A stretch of DNA of 14,905 nt from Ilumatobacteraceae bacterium (GTDB lineage: Bacteria > Actinomycetota > Acidimicrobiia > Acidimicrobiales > Ilumatobacteraceae): assembly GCA_023263465.1 (NCBI GenBank), contig JALQWV010000154.1, positions 1-14,905 of the forward strand. Reading direction: 5' to 3'. Both the position numbers and the translations under genes were made by a program. The notes under the pieces were generated by a model. The model worked only from the letters and a program-made list of their open reading frames with translations, was not told the origin of the DNA and did no database searches. How positions within the stretch are numbered: the stretch's first letter is position 1; the number at the start of each line of letters is the position of its first letter. This document shows positions 1-7,083 of this stretch, one piece after another.

Positions 1-83
1 GTGCTTTTGCCCACATTGGGTCTTCCAACAATCACCACCGTCGGAAGTACCGATGGAGTTTCATTTTCCGATTCGGTTGACAC
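1..83 (-). CDS. der: GTPase Der (EngA), N-terminal fragment
   Basis: Only the first 27 codons are present; the gene runs off the left edge. The reverse strand reads GTG-STESENETPSVLPTVV followed by IVGRPNVGKS, which is the G1 (P-loop) motif that opens the first GTPase domain of Der. Der is a tandem-GTPase protein needed for assembly of the 50S ribosomal subunit. The GTG at 83-81 is chosen because a TAG stop lies in frame just upstream and no other start codon lies between. There is no Shine-Dalgarno; instead a TAGAAT hexamer sits 6 nt before the GTG, suggesting a leaderless message. It is divergent from ispH with an 87-bp gap. In Mycobacterium tuberculosis der follows cmk in the scpA-scpB-rluB cluster; here no cmk is adjacent. 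The P-loop alone could belong to another TrmE-Era-EngA family GTPase, but the surrounding residues fit Der best. Confidence 0.85.
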   Translation of the reverse strand, partial: MSTESENETPSVLPTVVIVGRPNVGKS

Positions 84-89
84 CCGTTC

Positions 90-95
90 ATTCTA
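90..95 (-). promoter_or_regulatory. Putative -10 element (TAGAAT) of leaderless der promoter
   Basis: On the reverse strand TAGAAT differs from the TATAAT consensus at one base and ends 6 nt before the GTG start of der, the spacing expected if transcription begins at the start codon itself. I see no convincing -35 hexamer at 16-19 nt. Confidence 0.5.
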
Positions 96-170
96 CTCTT
101 GTCATTGAAACATTGGTCTGAACTCCAAAGCAAGAAAAAGACTGCTGTATGGTGTCGGTGGATACAAAAC

Positions 171-1217
171 ATGCCAGATTCAATTAACACAGTTGATCGC
201 GTCCTGCTCGCTGCCCCACGGGGATTTTGCGCAGGCGTAGAGATGGCTATCAAAGCGCTTGCCTGGATGGTTCGCACCTTTCCCGCTCCCGTCTACTGTT
301 ATCACGAGATCGTGCACAATCGTGCTGTTGTCGATCGATTCCTGAAATTGGGAGTGATCTTCGTCGACGATGTTGCTGAAGTGCCGATTGGCATGCCCAT
401 CATGCTCTCTGCTCATGGGTCGGCACCTCAGGTTGTTGAACTGGCTCGCCAACGCGGAAGTTATGTTGTCGACTCTGTTTGTCCATTAGTCACGAAAGTT
501 CACCATGAAGTCAGAGTTCGAGCTGGAAAGGGCTTCCGAATTGTCTATGTAGGCCACGAAGGACACGAAGAGGCAGTTGGAACCATGGCTGTTGCGCCGG
601 AAGCGATTTCTCGTGTTGAGTCATTGGAAGAAGTTGAAGCGTTGCCGAATTTCTCAGAACCCGTAGCGTTGCTCGCACAAACAACGCTGTCCCATCGAGA
701 TTGGGCGGGCATCGCTGATGCGGTCAAGGTGAAATACCCATCGGTCTGGTCCCCCGGTAAAAGTGATTTATGCTTCGCCACGACAAACCGCCAGAGTGCA
801 TTGCTCCAAATTGCATCGCAGTGTGACTCAGTGATTGTTATTGGTTCAGCTAATTCTTCAAATACGCGTGCATTGGAAAAACTTGCACGCGACGAGGGGT
901 GCGAGTACGTCTATCGCATAAACAGTGTGGACGAACTACCACAACACCTACATGGAGTCATTGGGGTTACTGCTGGCGCTTCAGCGCCCGAAGACCTAGT
1001 TAATGAAGTTCTCGCATTCCTGAATCCGACGCACGGTGTCGAGGAAATTCGCATTACACGCGAAGAGGAGTATTTCCCGCCTCCGCGCAACATTCGCCAA
1101 CTGCAGTCAGGTATCGAAACCGCAGCGCTAGCCATGATTGGTGCATCGGTTTCGGCTGCGACAAGCGTTGACGATCGGTTGGTAAGTGCTAGCGATGTGC
1201 TTTCATCGCTCGACTAA
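171..1217 (+). CDS. ispH: 4-hydroxy-3-methylbut-2-enyl diphosphate reductase (IspH)
   Basis: IspH is the last enzyme of the MEP isoprenoid pathway, reducing HMBPP to isopentenyl and dimethylallyl diphosphate with an iron-sulfur cluster. The 348-residue product has the three cluster cysteines in their usual contexts: Cys20 in RGFCAGV, Cys104 in CPLVTKVH and Cys200 in DLCFATTNRQ. Substrate-binding His49, His82 and His132 with the catalytic Glu (GHEGHEEAVGT, 128-138), Thr170/171 (AQTT) and the IGSANSSNT loop are all present. The ATG at 171 is preferred because homology begins about ten residues later (RVLLAAPRGFC); an in-frame TTG at 99 would add 24 poorly typical residues. A TATGGT at 148-153 could be a -10 element giving a leader of about 11 nt with a weak GGA at 160-162. 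The last codons contain an inverted repeat, and the stop codon abuts that of the converging acyl-CoA dehydrogenase gene. It is divergent from der. Confidence 0.96.
   Translation: MPDSINTVDRVLLAAPRGFCAGVEMAIKALAWMVRTFPAPVYCYHEIVHNRAVVDRFLKLGVIFVDDVAEVPIGMPIMLSAHGSAPQVVELARQRGSYVVDSVCPLVTKVHHEVRVRAGKGFRIVYVGHEGHEEAVGTMAVAPEAISRVESLEEVEALPNFSEPVALLAQTTLSHRDWAGIADAVKVKYPSVWSPGKSDLCFATTNRQSALLQIASQCDSVIVIGSANSSNTRALEKLARDEGCEYVYRINSVDELPQHLHGVIGVTAGASAPEDLVNEVLAFLNPTHGVEEIRITREEEYFPPPRNIRQLQSGIETAALAMIGASVSAATSVDDRLVSASDVLSSLD
1191..1210. terminator. 7-bp stem-loop in the last ispH codons, possible bidirectional terminator
   Basis: AGCGATG at 1191-1197 and CATCGCT at 1204-1210 are perfect inverted repeats around a 6-nt loop. 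On the plus strand an A/T-rich run TAATTAATTTCTT (1215-1227) follows, resembling the tail of an intrinsic terminator. On the minus strand the same stem would lie 7 nt after the stop codon of the acyl-CoA dehydrogenase gene but has no T-run behind it. The stem is short and lies inside ispH coding sequence, so its function is inferred. Confidence 0.45.
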
Positions 1218-2417
1218 TTAATTTCTTGGAACCTTACTCCACGGCATCTCACGGTCTACTCGCACATCCCCTGGAAGCCCCAACACTCGTTCACCGAGAA
1301 TGTTGCGCATCACCTCTGAGGTTCCACCTTCGATGCTGTTCGCGCGGGCACGAAGGAAGGCCTTCGGTATCGAATCGAAACTCATGGCCGAATCTGGACG
1401 AACCATTTCGTAACTTCCATACAGCATGCCTTCTGCCCCGAGAAGCTCGATGCAGAACTCATATGTCTCTTTGTTGAGATCCGCACTTGCCATCTTGCCA
1501 ATCGATCCCTCCGGCCCAGGAACGCCAACTTTGCGGTTTTGACCGGCCCGGATATTGGTGAGACGAGCAACTTCGGATCGAATCCACAACTTCATGAGTT
1601 TTTCTTTAGTTGCAGCATCTTTGCGCTCTATGGGCAACTTTTCCCACAGTTTGACTGCTTCGCGAATTGGCCCGGAACCTTTCTGAGGAATCGCGCCACC
1701 GATGGCGACACGCTCATTCATGAGCGTCGTCAAACTCACACGCCAGCCATCTCCGACGTTGCCGAGCGTTTCTGAAATCGGAATTCGTGCATCGGTGAAA
1801 TAGACCTCATTAAATTCTGCTTCACCTGTCATTTGACGCAACGGACGCACTTCAACACCAGGACCATGCATATCAACCACGACTGCAGTGAGCCCAGCAT
1901 GCTTCACCGCCTCAGTATCAGTGCGAACCACCAGGAGACCCCATTTCGACAGATGCGCAAGAGTTGTCCATACTTTTTGGCCGTTGACAATCCACTCTTC
2001 GCCGTCTTTCACTCCTTTTGCAGAAAGTCCCGCGAAATCTGACCCCGATCCAGGCTCAGAGAACAACTGGCACCAAATTTCTTCGCCAGTGAAAAGTGGA
2101 CGCAAATATCGACGCTTTTGATCTTCGGATCCCCACTCAACAACGGTTGGGCCGCACATGCCATACCCAATCGGATTTCTGGCATATGAATTGGGTCCAC
2201 CAGCTTTTGCAATCTTTTCGTTAACCAGTTTTTGAAATTTTGGCGAAAGATCAAGGCCACCATGACCAACCGGGAAATGCACCCAGGCCAAACCGAGATC
2301 AAATTGGGCCCCCAGGAACGCAACAGCGGACGTCGTCGACGGTGGATGTTGGGCAATGAGTTGATCGACTAATTCAGCTACCCGAGTCTCTTCTGTACTC
2401 ACTACATCAGTGGCCAT
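1218..2417 (-). CDS. Acyl-CoA dehydrogenase (FadE-like)
   Basis: A 399-residue flavoprotein of the acyl-CoA dehydrogenase family, which introduces the alpha-beta double bond in acyl-CoA thioesters and passes electrons to ETF. The N-terminal helical domain is followed by the family signature CQLFSEPGSGSD (116-127), the beta-barrel domain with the VNGQKVWTT segment (144-152), and the C-terminal helical domain with IEGGTSEVMRNILGERVLG. Glu363 in IEGGT is at the place of the usual catalytic base. The length is normal for the family. The ATG at 2417 is preceded by AGGGAG about 9 nt upstream. It lies 58 bp downstream of the SirB1-like gene and is probably co-transcribed with it. The chain length or type of acyl substrate cannot be told; actinobacterial FadE paralogues serve fatty acid, sterol side-chain and branched-acid pathways. 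The stop codon abuts that of ispH with no spacer. Confidence 0.93.
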   Translation of the reverse strand: MATDVVSTEETRVAELVDQLIAQHPPSTTSAVAFLGAQFDLGLAWVHFPVGHGGLDLSPKFQKLVNEKIAKAGGPNSYARNPIGYGMCGPTVVEWGSEDQKRRYLRPLFTGEEIWCQLFSEPGSGSDFAGLSAKGVKDGEEWIVNGQKVWTTLAHLSKWGLLVVRTDTEAVKHAGLTAVVVDMHGPGVEVRPLRQMTGEAEFNEVYFTDARIPISETLGNVGDGWRVSLTTLMNERVAIGGAIPQKGSGPIREAVKLWEKLPIERKDAATKEKLMKLWIRSEVARLTNIRAGQNRKVGVPGPEGSIGKMASADLNKETYEFCIELLGAEGMLYGSYEMVRPDSAMSFDSIPKAFLRARANSIEGGTSEVMRNILGERVLGLPGDVRVDREMPWSKVPRN

Positions 2418-2475
2418 ATTTGATTTCTCCCTTGTACCGACTACCGAAACGCTAATTCAGATGTAACCCGAATGA

Positions 2476-3150
2476 TTAATTGGAGCGCCGCATTAACTGC
2501 GCGAATTCAACAGTCTCAGCAGTAGCAATTTCGGGAATTACCGATCGAAGACGCATGACCCAGCGCAAATTCGCGAGGTCTGAGCGCCTTCGGTAGATGG
2601 ATTTCAAATTACTCAGGACTCGAATCACCATCAGCCGCGAACTGGATGGCTCCAAGAATTCTGCACTCCAATTATCAATCTGAGTGAGATGTTTGTACAA
2701 CTTTTTGCATTGCTCGGCCGACAAGGGTTCTGGCGAGTGAAAGGGATCAAAAAACATCAAGTCCTGTTGCGATGCCGTCCGACACAGGAAATGTCCTGGC
2801 ATACCAACACCAACAATGTCGATATCAACTCTGCGACCAACTTCGATTGCCAGAGCACACAGCGTGATCGGAATTCCAAGACGTCGAGCAATGACCTGGT
2901 GCATCAACGAATTGTTCGGATCGTCATACTCAAACGAGTTCCCTGTGAATCCACCGGGACCGAACAGATCCGCCATCAGTTCAACCGCACTCGCGGCGGT
3001 GATCGTTGAAGCCAACTCGTCGAGTCCAGTAAGGACTGCCTGCGGCTCCACACTGTCGTCAAAAAAATGACAGATCAGTGCTAATGCCTCGTCTAAAGGC
3101 ACTATCGCTCCACGAGTGCTGAATAGTTCTGTGAAACGCTCAAAATACAC
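2476..3150 (-). CDS. SirB1-family transglutaminase-like protein
   Basis: A 224-residue protein with the pattern of the SirB1/Transglut_core2 family: GGFTGNSFEYDDPNNSLMHQ, ARRLGIPITL, then GVGMPGHFL and FFDPF. The family has a transglutaminase/protease-like fold, but its role is not established. By pattern, Cys98 (PITLCAL), His120 (PGHFL) and Asp135 (FFDPF) could form a Cys-His-Asp set; this is inferred. The GTG at 3150 is chosen over the ATG at 3219: the ATG would overlap the start codon of the divergent acyl-CoA ligase gene and add 23 residues with no family resemblance. The GTG also has a TACAGT hexamer exactly 6 nt upstream, consistent with a leaderless transcript. The acyl-CoA dehydrogenase gene follows 58 bp downstream. 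The C-terminal part is basic (repeated Arg from about residue 165 on), as seen in longer SirB1 homologues that carry a helical tail. Confidence 0.8.
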   Translation of the reverse strand: MYFERFTELFSTRGAIVPLDEALALICHFFDDSVEPQAVLTGLDELASTITAASAVELMADLFGPGGFTGNSFEYDDPNNSLMHQVIARRLGIPITLCALAIEVGRRVDIDIVGVGMPGHFLCRTASQQDLMFFDPFHSPEPLSAEQCKKLYKHLTQIDNWSAEFLEPSSSRLMVIRVLSNLKSIYRRRSDLANLRWVMRLRSVIPEIATAETVEFAQLMRRSN

Positions 3151-3156
3151 GGCTGA

Positions 3157-3162
3157 ACTGTA
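3157..3162 (-). promoter_or_regulatory. Putative -10 element (TACAGT) of the sirB1-like gene
   Basis: On the reverse strand TACAGT fits the TAnnnT -10 pattern and ends 6 nt before the GTG at 3150. No -35 consensus is evident. The expected -35 zone (about 3180-3185) overlaps that of the divergent acyl-CoA ligase promoter. Confidence 0.45.
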
Positions 3163-3204
3163 ACGCTGATTACTGAACCCCCGACATGGACGTACTGGAC
3201 GGAC

Positions 3205-3210
3205 TACCGT
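3205..3210 (+). promoter_or_regulatory. Putative -10 element (TACCGT) of the acyl-CoA ligase operon
   Basis: TACCGT fits TAnnnT and is followed by 7 nt and then the ATG at 3218, the spacing of a leaderless promoter. No Shine-Dalgarno precedes the ATG, and it is the only ATG, GTG or TTG after the in-frame stop at 3167-3169. Confidence 0.45.
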
Positions 3211-3217
3211 TGCCAAC

Positions 3218-4771
3218 ATGTTCCCAGGACATTTTGCAGCGCTTAACCCCAACAAGCCCGCGGTCATCGACGCAGCAACAGGGTCAATCCTGACCTACAA
3301 GCAACTCGATGATTCGGCAAACCAAATCAGCAATCTGCTTCGCAGCCATGGATTGCAAGTAGGCGACCATGTTGCAATATGCATCGAGAACCACCCCAGA
3401 TACTTCGAAATCATTTGGGGCTGTCACTACGCAGGTCTGATTTATACCGCATGCTCTAGCAGACTCACGTCAGATGAACTGTCGTACATCATCAACGACT
3501 GTGGAGCGAAGGCTTACATCACGTCAAAATTCAAAGCAGAACAAGCAACAGAAATCCTTGGCGCCACTCCTGGAGTAAGTCTGCGATTGATGCTTGATGG
3601 GACCGTTGAGGGATATGACAGTTTTGAAAATGCCCTGTCGCAGTGTTCCGTCACGCCACTTGACGAGCGCATTGATGGTACCGACATGTTGTACTCCAGT
3701 GGAACGACTGGACGACCAAAGGGTGTGCGTTTGGAGTTTGCACGAAGCCCACTCGGCACACCAAACGCACTTACTGGGCTCGGTCAGTTCCTCTTCTCAT
3801 TCAATGAAGACGTGGTGTATCTCTCGCCCGCACCGTTGTATCACGCCGCCCCGCTTCGATGGAACATGTCGGTTCATCGCACAGGTGGCACTTCGGTTGT
3901 GATGAACCACTTTGACGCAGAAGATTTCCTTCACTGCATCGAGCGATACAAAGTGACTCATACACAAACCGTTCCAACCATGTTCGTACGAATGCTCAAA
4001 CTCTCACGCGAAATTCGAGACAAGTACGATGTATCAACATTGACATGTGTATTCCATGCGGCCGCACCATGCCCTGTAGAAGTAAAGCGTCAAATGATCG
4101 ATTGGTTTGGCCCTGTTATTCATGAGTATTACGCAGGTAGCGAAGGCAATGGCTTTGTATATTGCAATACCGAACAATGGCTCGCGCATCCTGGGACCGT
4201 AGGAGTTGCACTGAACGCAACGATCCACATTTTGGACGACGAAGGCAAGGTCCTTCCGGTTGGTGAAACCGGAACGGTGTATTTCGAGAGCAATGCCAAT
4301 TTTGAGTATCACAATGATCCTGAAAAGACGAAAGCATCACGTGACCCACTTGGTCGCGGATGGTCAACTCTCGGTGACATTGGATATATCGATGAGGACA
4401 AATTTTTGTACCTCACCGACCGCAAGGCGTACATGATCATTTCTGGTGGAGTGAATATCTACCCACAAGAAGCCGAGAATGTTTTGATCAACCACCCAGA
4501 GGTAGTTGATGTTGCCGTTTTCGGAGTTCCAAACGACGAATTCGGAGAAGAGGTAAAGGCAGTAGTACAGCCGGTTGCAATGCCTACTAGCGATGCCGAA
4601 CGAAGTGAACTCAGTAAACGGCTGATCACATTTTGCAAAGAGACTCTCGCCGATTTCAAGTGCCCTCGCACGATCGATTTCCGCGAGGAGCTTCCACGTC
4701 ACCCAACGGGAAAGCTGTACAAGCGTCTGTTGAAAGATGAATACTGGGCAAAGTCTGGAAGAAGCATTTAG
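3218..4771 (+). CDS. AMP-dependent acyl-CoA ligase (FadD-like)
   Basis: A 517-residue member of the ANL adenylating superfamily. These enzymes activate a carboxylic acid as acyl-AMP and transfer it to CoA. Visible motifs are the phosphate-binding loop YSSGTTGRPKG (159-169), the YYAGSEGNG adenine-side motif (304-312), Asp387 in GDIGYIDE that binds the ribose, the DRKAYMIISGGVNIYP hinge region, and catalytic Lys499 in PTGKLYKR. The opening MFPGHFAALNPNKPAVI and the EYYAGSEGNG...WLAHPGTVG block resemble actinobacterial FadD proteins, so a fatty or other hydrophobic acid is likely; the exact substrate is unknown. It heads a plus-strand operon, with the phosphodiesterase gene starting 8 bp after its stop. 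It is divergent from the SirB1-like gene, with 67 bp between the start codons. An acyl-CoA dehydrogenase lies in that opposite operon, so the two could act in sequence on the same acyl group. Confidence 0.93.
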   Translation: MFPGHFAALNPNKPAVIDAATGSILTYKQLDDSANQISNLLRSHGLQVGDHVAICIENHPRYFEIIWGCHYAGLIYTACSSRLTSDELSYIINDCGAKAYITSKFKAEQATEILGATPGVSLRLMLDGTVEGYDSFENALSQCSVTPLDERIDGTDMLYSSGTTGRPKGVRLEFARSPLGTPNALTGLGQFLFSFNEDVVYLSPAPLYHAAPLRWNMSVHRTGGTSVVMNHFDAEDFLHCIERYKVTHTQTVPTMFVRMLKLSREIRDKYDVSTLTCVFHAAAPCPVEVKRQMIDWFGPVIHEYYAGSEGNGFVYCNTEQWLAHPGTVGVALNATIHILDDEGKVLPVGETGTVYFESNANFEYHNDPEKTKASRDPLGRGWSTLGDIGYIDEDKFLYLTDRKAYMIISGGVNIYPQEAENVLINHPEVVDVAVFGVPNDEFGEEVKAVVQPVAMPTSDAERSELSKRLITFCKETLADFKCPRTIDFREELPRHPTGKLYKRLLKDEYWAKSGRSI

Positions 4772-4779
4772 CTTTTCTC

Positions 4780-5532
4780 ATGTCCCACCCATACGTGCAA
4801 TCCCCTAAACCCATCGCCTTTGCTCATCGCGGCGGGGCGAGTGACGCTCCTGAGAACACCATGCCAGCGTTTCAGCGAGCGATGGATTTGGGTTATCGCT
4901 ACATAGAAACCGATGTACATTCCACCAAAGATGGAGTACTGCTCGCTTTCCATGACGATGATCTTTTGCGCACATGTGGTCAACCCGGCTTGATCAGTGA
5001 GATGACGTATGACGAGGTAAAACGATTTCGCATCAATGGTCTCGAACCAATCCCACTCATGCAAGAAATCTTTGACGCTTGGCCGAGTGCGATGGTGAAC
5101 ATTGACTGTAAAGCCGACTCCGCCCTGCTTCCGTTAACCGCTGCGCTTCGTGGCCCTGGCATCCTGGAAAGGGTTTGTGTTGGCTCATTTAGCGACAAGC
5201 GCCTTTCAATACTTCGGGAATCTTTTGGGCCATCTCTGTGTACATCGCTAGGACCACGTGAGGTGGCAAAACTCCGTGTTCGTAGTTGGGTTGGACCAGC
5301 GCGCAGCTTTCCTGGCGCATATGCGGCTCAGGTGCCACACAAACAAGGTCCACTGACCATTACTGATAGAAAATTTGTTGATGAGGCCCATGAATCAGGA
5401 CTCAAAGTTCATGTGTGGACAATCGACGACCCAGCTGAAATGCATCAGTTGTTTGACCTTGGTGTTGATGGAATCATGACAGACCGTCCTCAGGTGCTTA
5501 AGGACGTGATGATAGAACGCGGTATTTGGTGA
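4780..5532 (+). CDS. Glycerophosphodiester phosphodiesterase
   Basis: A 250-residue GDPD-family protein, which hydrolyses deacylated phospholipids to sn-glycerol 3-phosphate and an alcohol. The start AFAHRGG has the family His16-Arg17 pair, followed by PENT (24-27), YIETDVHSTKDG with metal-ligand Glu43 and Asp45, FHDDD with His58 and the conserved NIDCKAD strand around Lys111. The C-terminal WTIDDPAEMHQLFDLGVDGIMTDRP block is the typical closing strand of the TIM barrel. No signal peptide or membrane segment is seen, so it probably acts in the cytoplasm on imported or recycled glycerophosphodiesters. It starts 8 bp after the acyl-CoA ligase stop, and its TGA overlaps the GTG of the ABC ATPase gene. 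The length matches short bacterial GDPDs. Confidence 0.93.
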   Translation: MSHPYVQSPKPIAFAHRGGASDAPENTMPAFQRAMDLGYRYIETDVHSTKDGVLLAFHDDDLLRTCGQPGLISEMTYDEVKRFRINGLEPIPLMQEIFDAWPSAMVNIDCKADSALLPLTAALRGPGILERVCVGSFSDKRLSILRESFGPSLCTSLGPREVAKLRVRSWVGPARSFPGAYAAQVPHKQGPLTITDRKFVDEAHESGLKVHVWTIDDPAEMHQLFDLGVDGIMTDRPQVLKDVMIERGIW

Positions 5533-6263
5533 ATACGGTCTTTGCATCTACTGCAGTAGGTCTGACTTACCCCGATGGGACAGATGCACTCCTCAACACC
5601 TCCGTAAGCGTTGCCTCTGGTGAATTTGTCTCCATCGTGGGACCAAGCGGTTGCGGGAAATCCACGCTTCTTCGGTTGGCAAGCGGACTCGTAGCTCCCA
5701 CTGCTGGACGCATCACCCGTACGGGAACTGTGCAATTTGTCTTTCAAGATTCAACGCTTTTGCCGTGGCGAACGGTGCGCCGAAATGTATCGCTCAATTT
5801 AGAACTGCAAAAAATTGACAAGTCAGAGATGGAAGAACGCACCAATGCAGCGCTCGCTCTAGTAGGGCTTCAGGACAGCGCCGAAAAACTTCCACGCCAA
5901 CTGTCGGGCGGCATGAAAATGCGAACTTCGCTAGCGCGATCATTGGTATGCGAACCCGATTTGTACCTTTTCGATGAGCCCTTTGCCGCCCTCGATGAGT
6001 TTTCGCGCGAACGCTTAAATGTGGAGCTCCGCTCCATGCTGAGCGCGAGGAATGCTGCATCGTTGTTCGTCACGCATTCGATTGCAGAGGCAGTCTTCTT
6101 GTCTCATCGTGTGCTGGTGATGTCGCCTAGACCTGGAACCATTGTTCAGGAATTCGCGATTCCATTTGGCTCCGATCGCCAACAAGACTTGCGCTACTCA
6201 CCAGAGTTCGCTCGGCTATCCGGCGAGATCGCTCAATCATTACGCGAGTTGATTGCATCGTGA
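5529..6263 (+). CDS. ABC transporter ATP-binding protein (SsuB/TauB/ThiZ-like)
   Basis: A 244-residue importer ATPase. It has Walker A GPSGCGKST (38-46), the Q-loop FVFQDSTLLPW (Gln73), ABC signature LSGGM (125-129), Walker B LYLFDEP with Asp149-Glu150, a D-loop AALDE, and the switch His183 in FVTHS. FQDSTLLPWRTV is typical of the nitrate/sulfonate/taurine/pyrimidine-precursor ATPases. The GTG at 5529 is chosen because it forms a GTGA overlap with the stop of the upstream phosphodiesterase gene; a TTG at 5526 is possible and would add one residue. The permease gene begins with another GTGA overlap, so the importer genes are translationally coupled. The substrate cannot be deduced from the ATPase. 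Confidence 0.93.
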   Translation: MNTVFASTAVGLTYPDGTDALLNTSVSVASGEFVSIVGPSGCGKSTLLRLASGLVAPTAGRITRTGTVQFVFQDSTLLPWRTVRRNVSLNLELQKIDKSEMEERTNAALALVGLQDSAEKLPRQLSGGMKMRTSLARSLVCEPDLYLFDEPFAALDEFSRERLNVELRSMLSARNAASLFVTHSIAEAVFLSHRVLVMSPRPGTIVQEFAIPFGSDRQQDLRYSPEFARLSGEIAQSLRELIAS

Positions 6264-7054
6264 AATCTAAACTCGCTAACGCCGTCGGACCAGTCCTGGT
6301 GTTTCTTGCGTTTATTGCAGTGTGGTACGTGGTTGCTTATTCACTGCATAACAACTTCTCCCCTGCATCGGGGAAACCGATGATCATTCCGCCACCGCAT
6401 CGCCTGTTTGAAGACTTTCACGGGCAAATTCGTGACCGAATTTTTACAGCACTCCTTATCAGTACTCGAACGGCATTTGTAGGCCTCGCTCTATCTGCAT
6501 TCTTTGGAATGCTGATTGGCATCGCCATGTCACAGGCAAAATGGATTGAGCGTTCCCTTTGGCCTCACCTCATCGCACTTCAGGTGACGCCAATCATTGC
6601 CATCGTTCCACTGATGATTCGACTGATTGGCGCGAACTTCACTGCGCGCGTCGCCGTTACGGTGATCATCTCGATTTTCCCAATCGTGTCAAATACCCTG
6701 TTCGGAATTCAATCGGTGCACCCCTCGTTGCACGACCTTTTCCGTCTGCAGAACAGTTCCCGCTGGGTCATACTGCGCAGGCTTCAACTACCAGCCGCAT
6801 CCCCCGCAATCTTTACCGGGCTGCGTGTTGCTGCTGGCCTAGCGGTGATTGGAGCCATTGTTGGCGACTTCTTTTTCACCAAGGGCGACCCTGGTTTGGG
6901 CCAATTAATTACGTTTTTCTTTTTGAATAATTTGTCTGGACCAATGTTCATCACAGCATTGTTCGCGACTGGTTTGGGGCTTATGCTATTTATCTGCTTT
7001 GGCGTGTTAAATCGGATTGCCATCGGAAGATGGCATGAATCAGCGGCACGCTAA
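6260..7054 (+). CDS. ABC transporter permease (SsuC/TauC/ThiX-like)
   Basis: A 264-residue inner-membrane protein with six likely membrane helices (about residues 10-30, 70-90, 103-123, 129-149, 188-205 and 228-252). The cytoplasmic coupling loop of the BPD_transp_1 family lies around 150-182 (FGIQSVHPSLHDLFRLQNSS, then RRLQLPAASPAIFTGLR), matching the EAA motif region in position, although the EAA residues themselves are degenerate. The start is GTG at 6260, overlapping the ATPase stop by GTGA. The following solute-binding gene starts after a 29-bp gap with its own Shine-Dalgarno. Only one permease gene is present, so the channel is presumably a homodimer, as is usual for the nitrate/sulfonate/taurine group. 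Confidence 0.92.
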   Translation: MKSKLANAVGPVLVFLAFIAVWYVVAYSLHNNFSPASGKPMIIPPPHRLFEDFHGQIRDRIFTALLISTRTAFVGLALSAFFGMLIGIAMSQAKWIERSLWPHLIALQVTPIIAIVPLMIRLIGANFTARVAVTVIISIFPIVSNTLFGIQSVHPSLHDLFRLQNSSRWVILRRLQLPAASPAIFTGLRVAAGLAVIGAIVGDFFFTKGDPGLGQLITFFFLNNLSGPMFITALFATGLGLMLFICFGVLNRIAIGRWHESAAR

Positions 7055-7083
7055 AACATCACAACCTACAAACTGGAGACCCT

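Noticed and set aside
99..170. Extension of ispH to an in-frame TTG at 99
   Set aside because: The added 24 residues do not resemble the family N-terminus, and the segment covers most of the der-ispH promoter gap; the ATG at 171 fits homology.
3151..3267. Longer starts for the SirB1-like gene, including the ATG at 3219 that overlaps the divergent ATG at 3218 in CATG
   Set aside because: The extra residues have no family resemblance, would run into the acyl-CoA ligase gene, and the GTG at 3150 has a well-placed TAnnnT hexamer.
4034..4702. Minus-strand open frames opposite the acyl-CoA ligase gene
   Set aside because: They show no domain and are explained by the codon pattern of the real gene.
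7055..7083. A riboswitch (for example TPP) controlling the solute-binding gene
   Set aside because: The gap is only 29 bp and holds just a Shine-Dalgarno; the 67 bp before the operon are also too short for a TPP riboswitch, and no thi-box-like sequence was seen.
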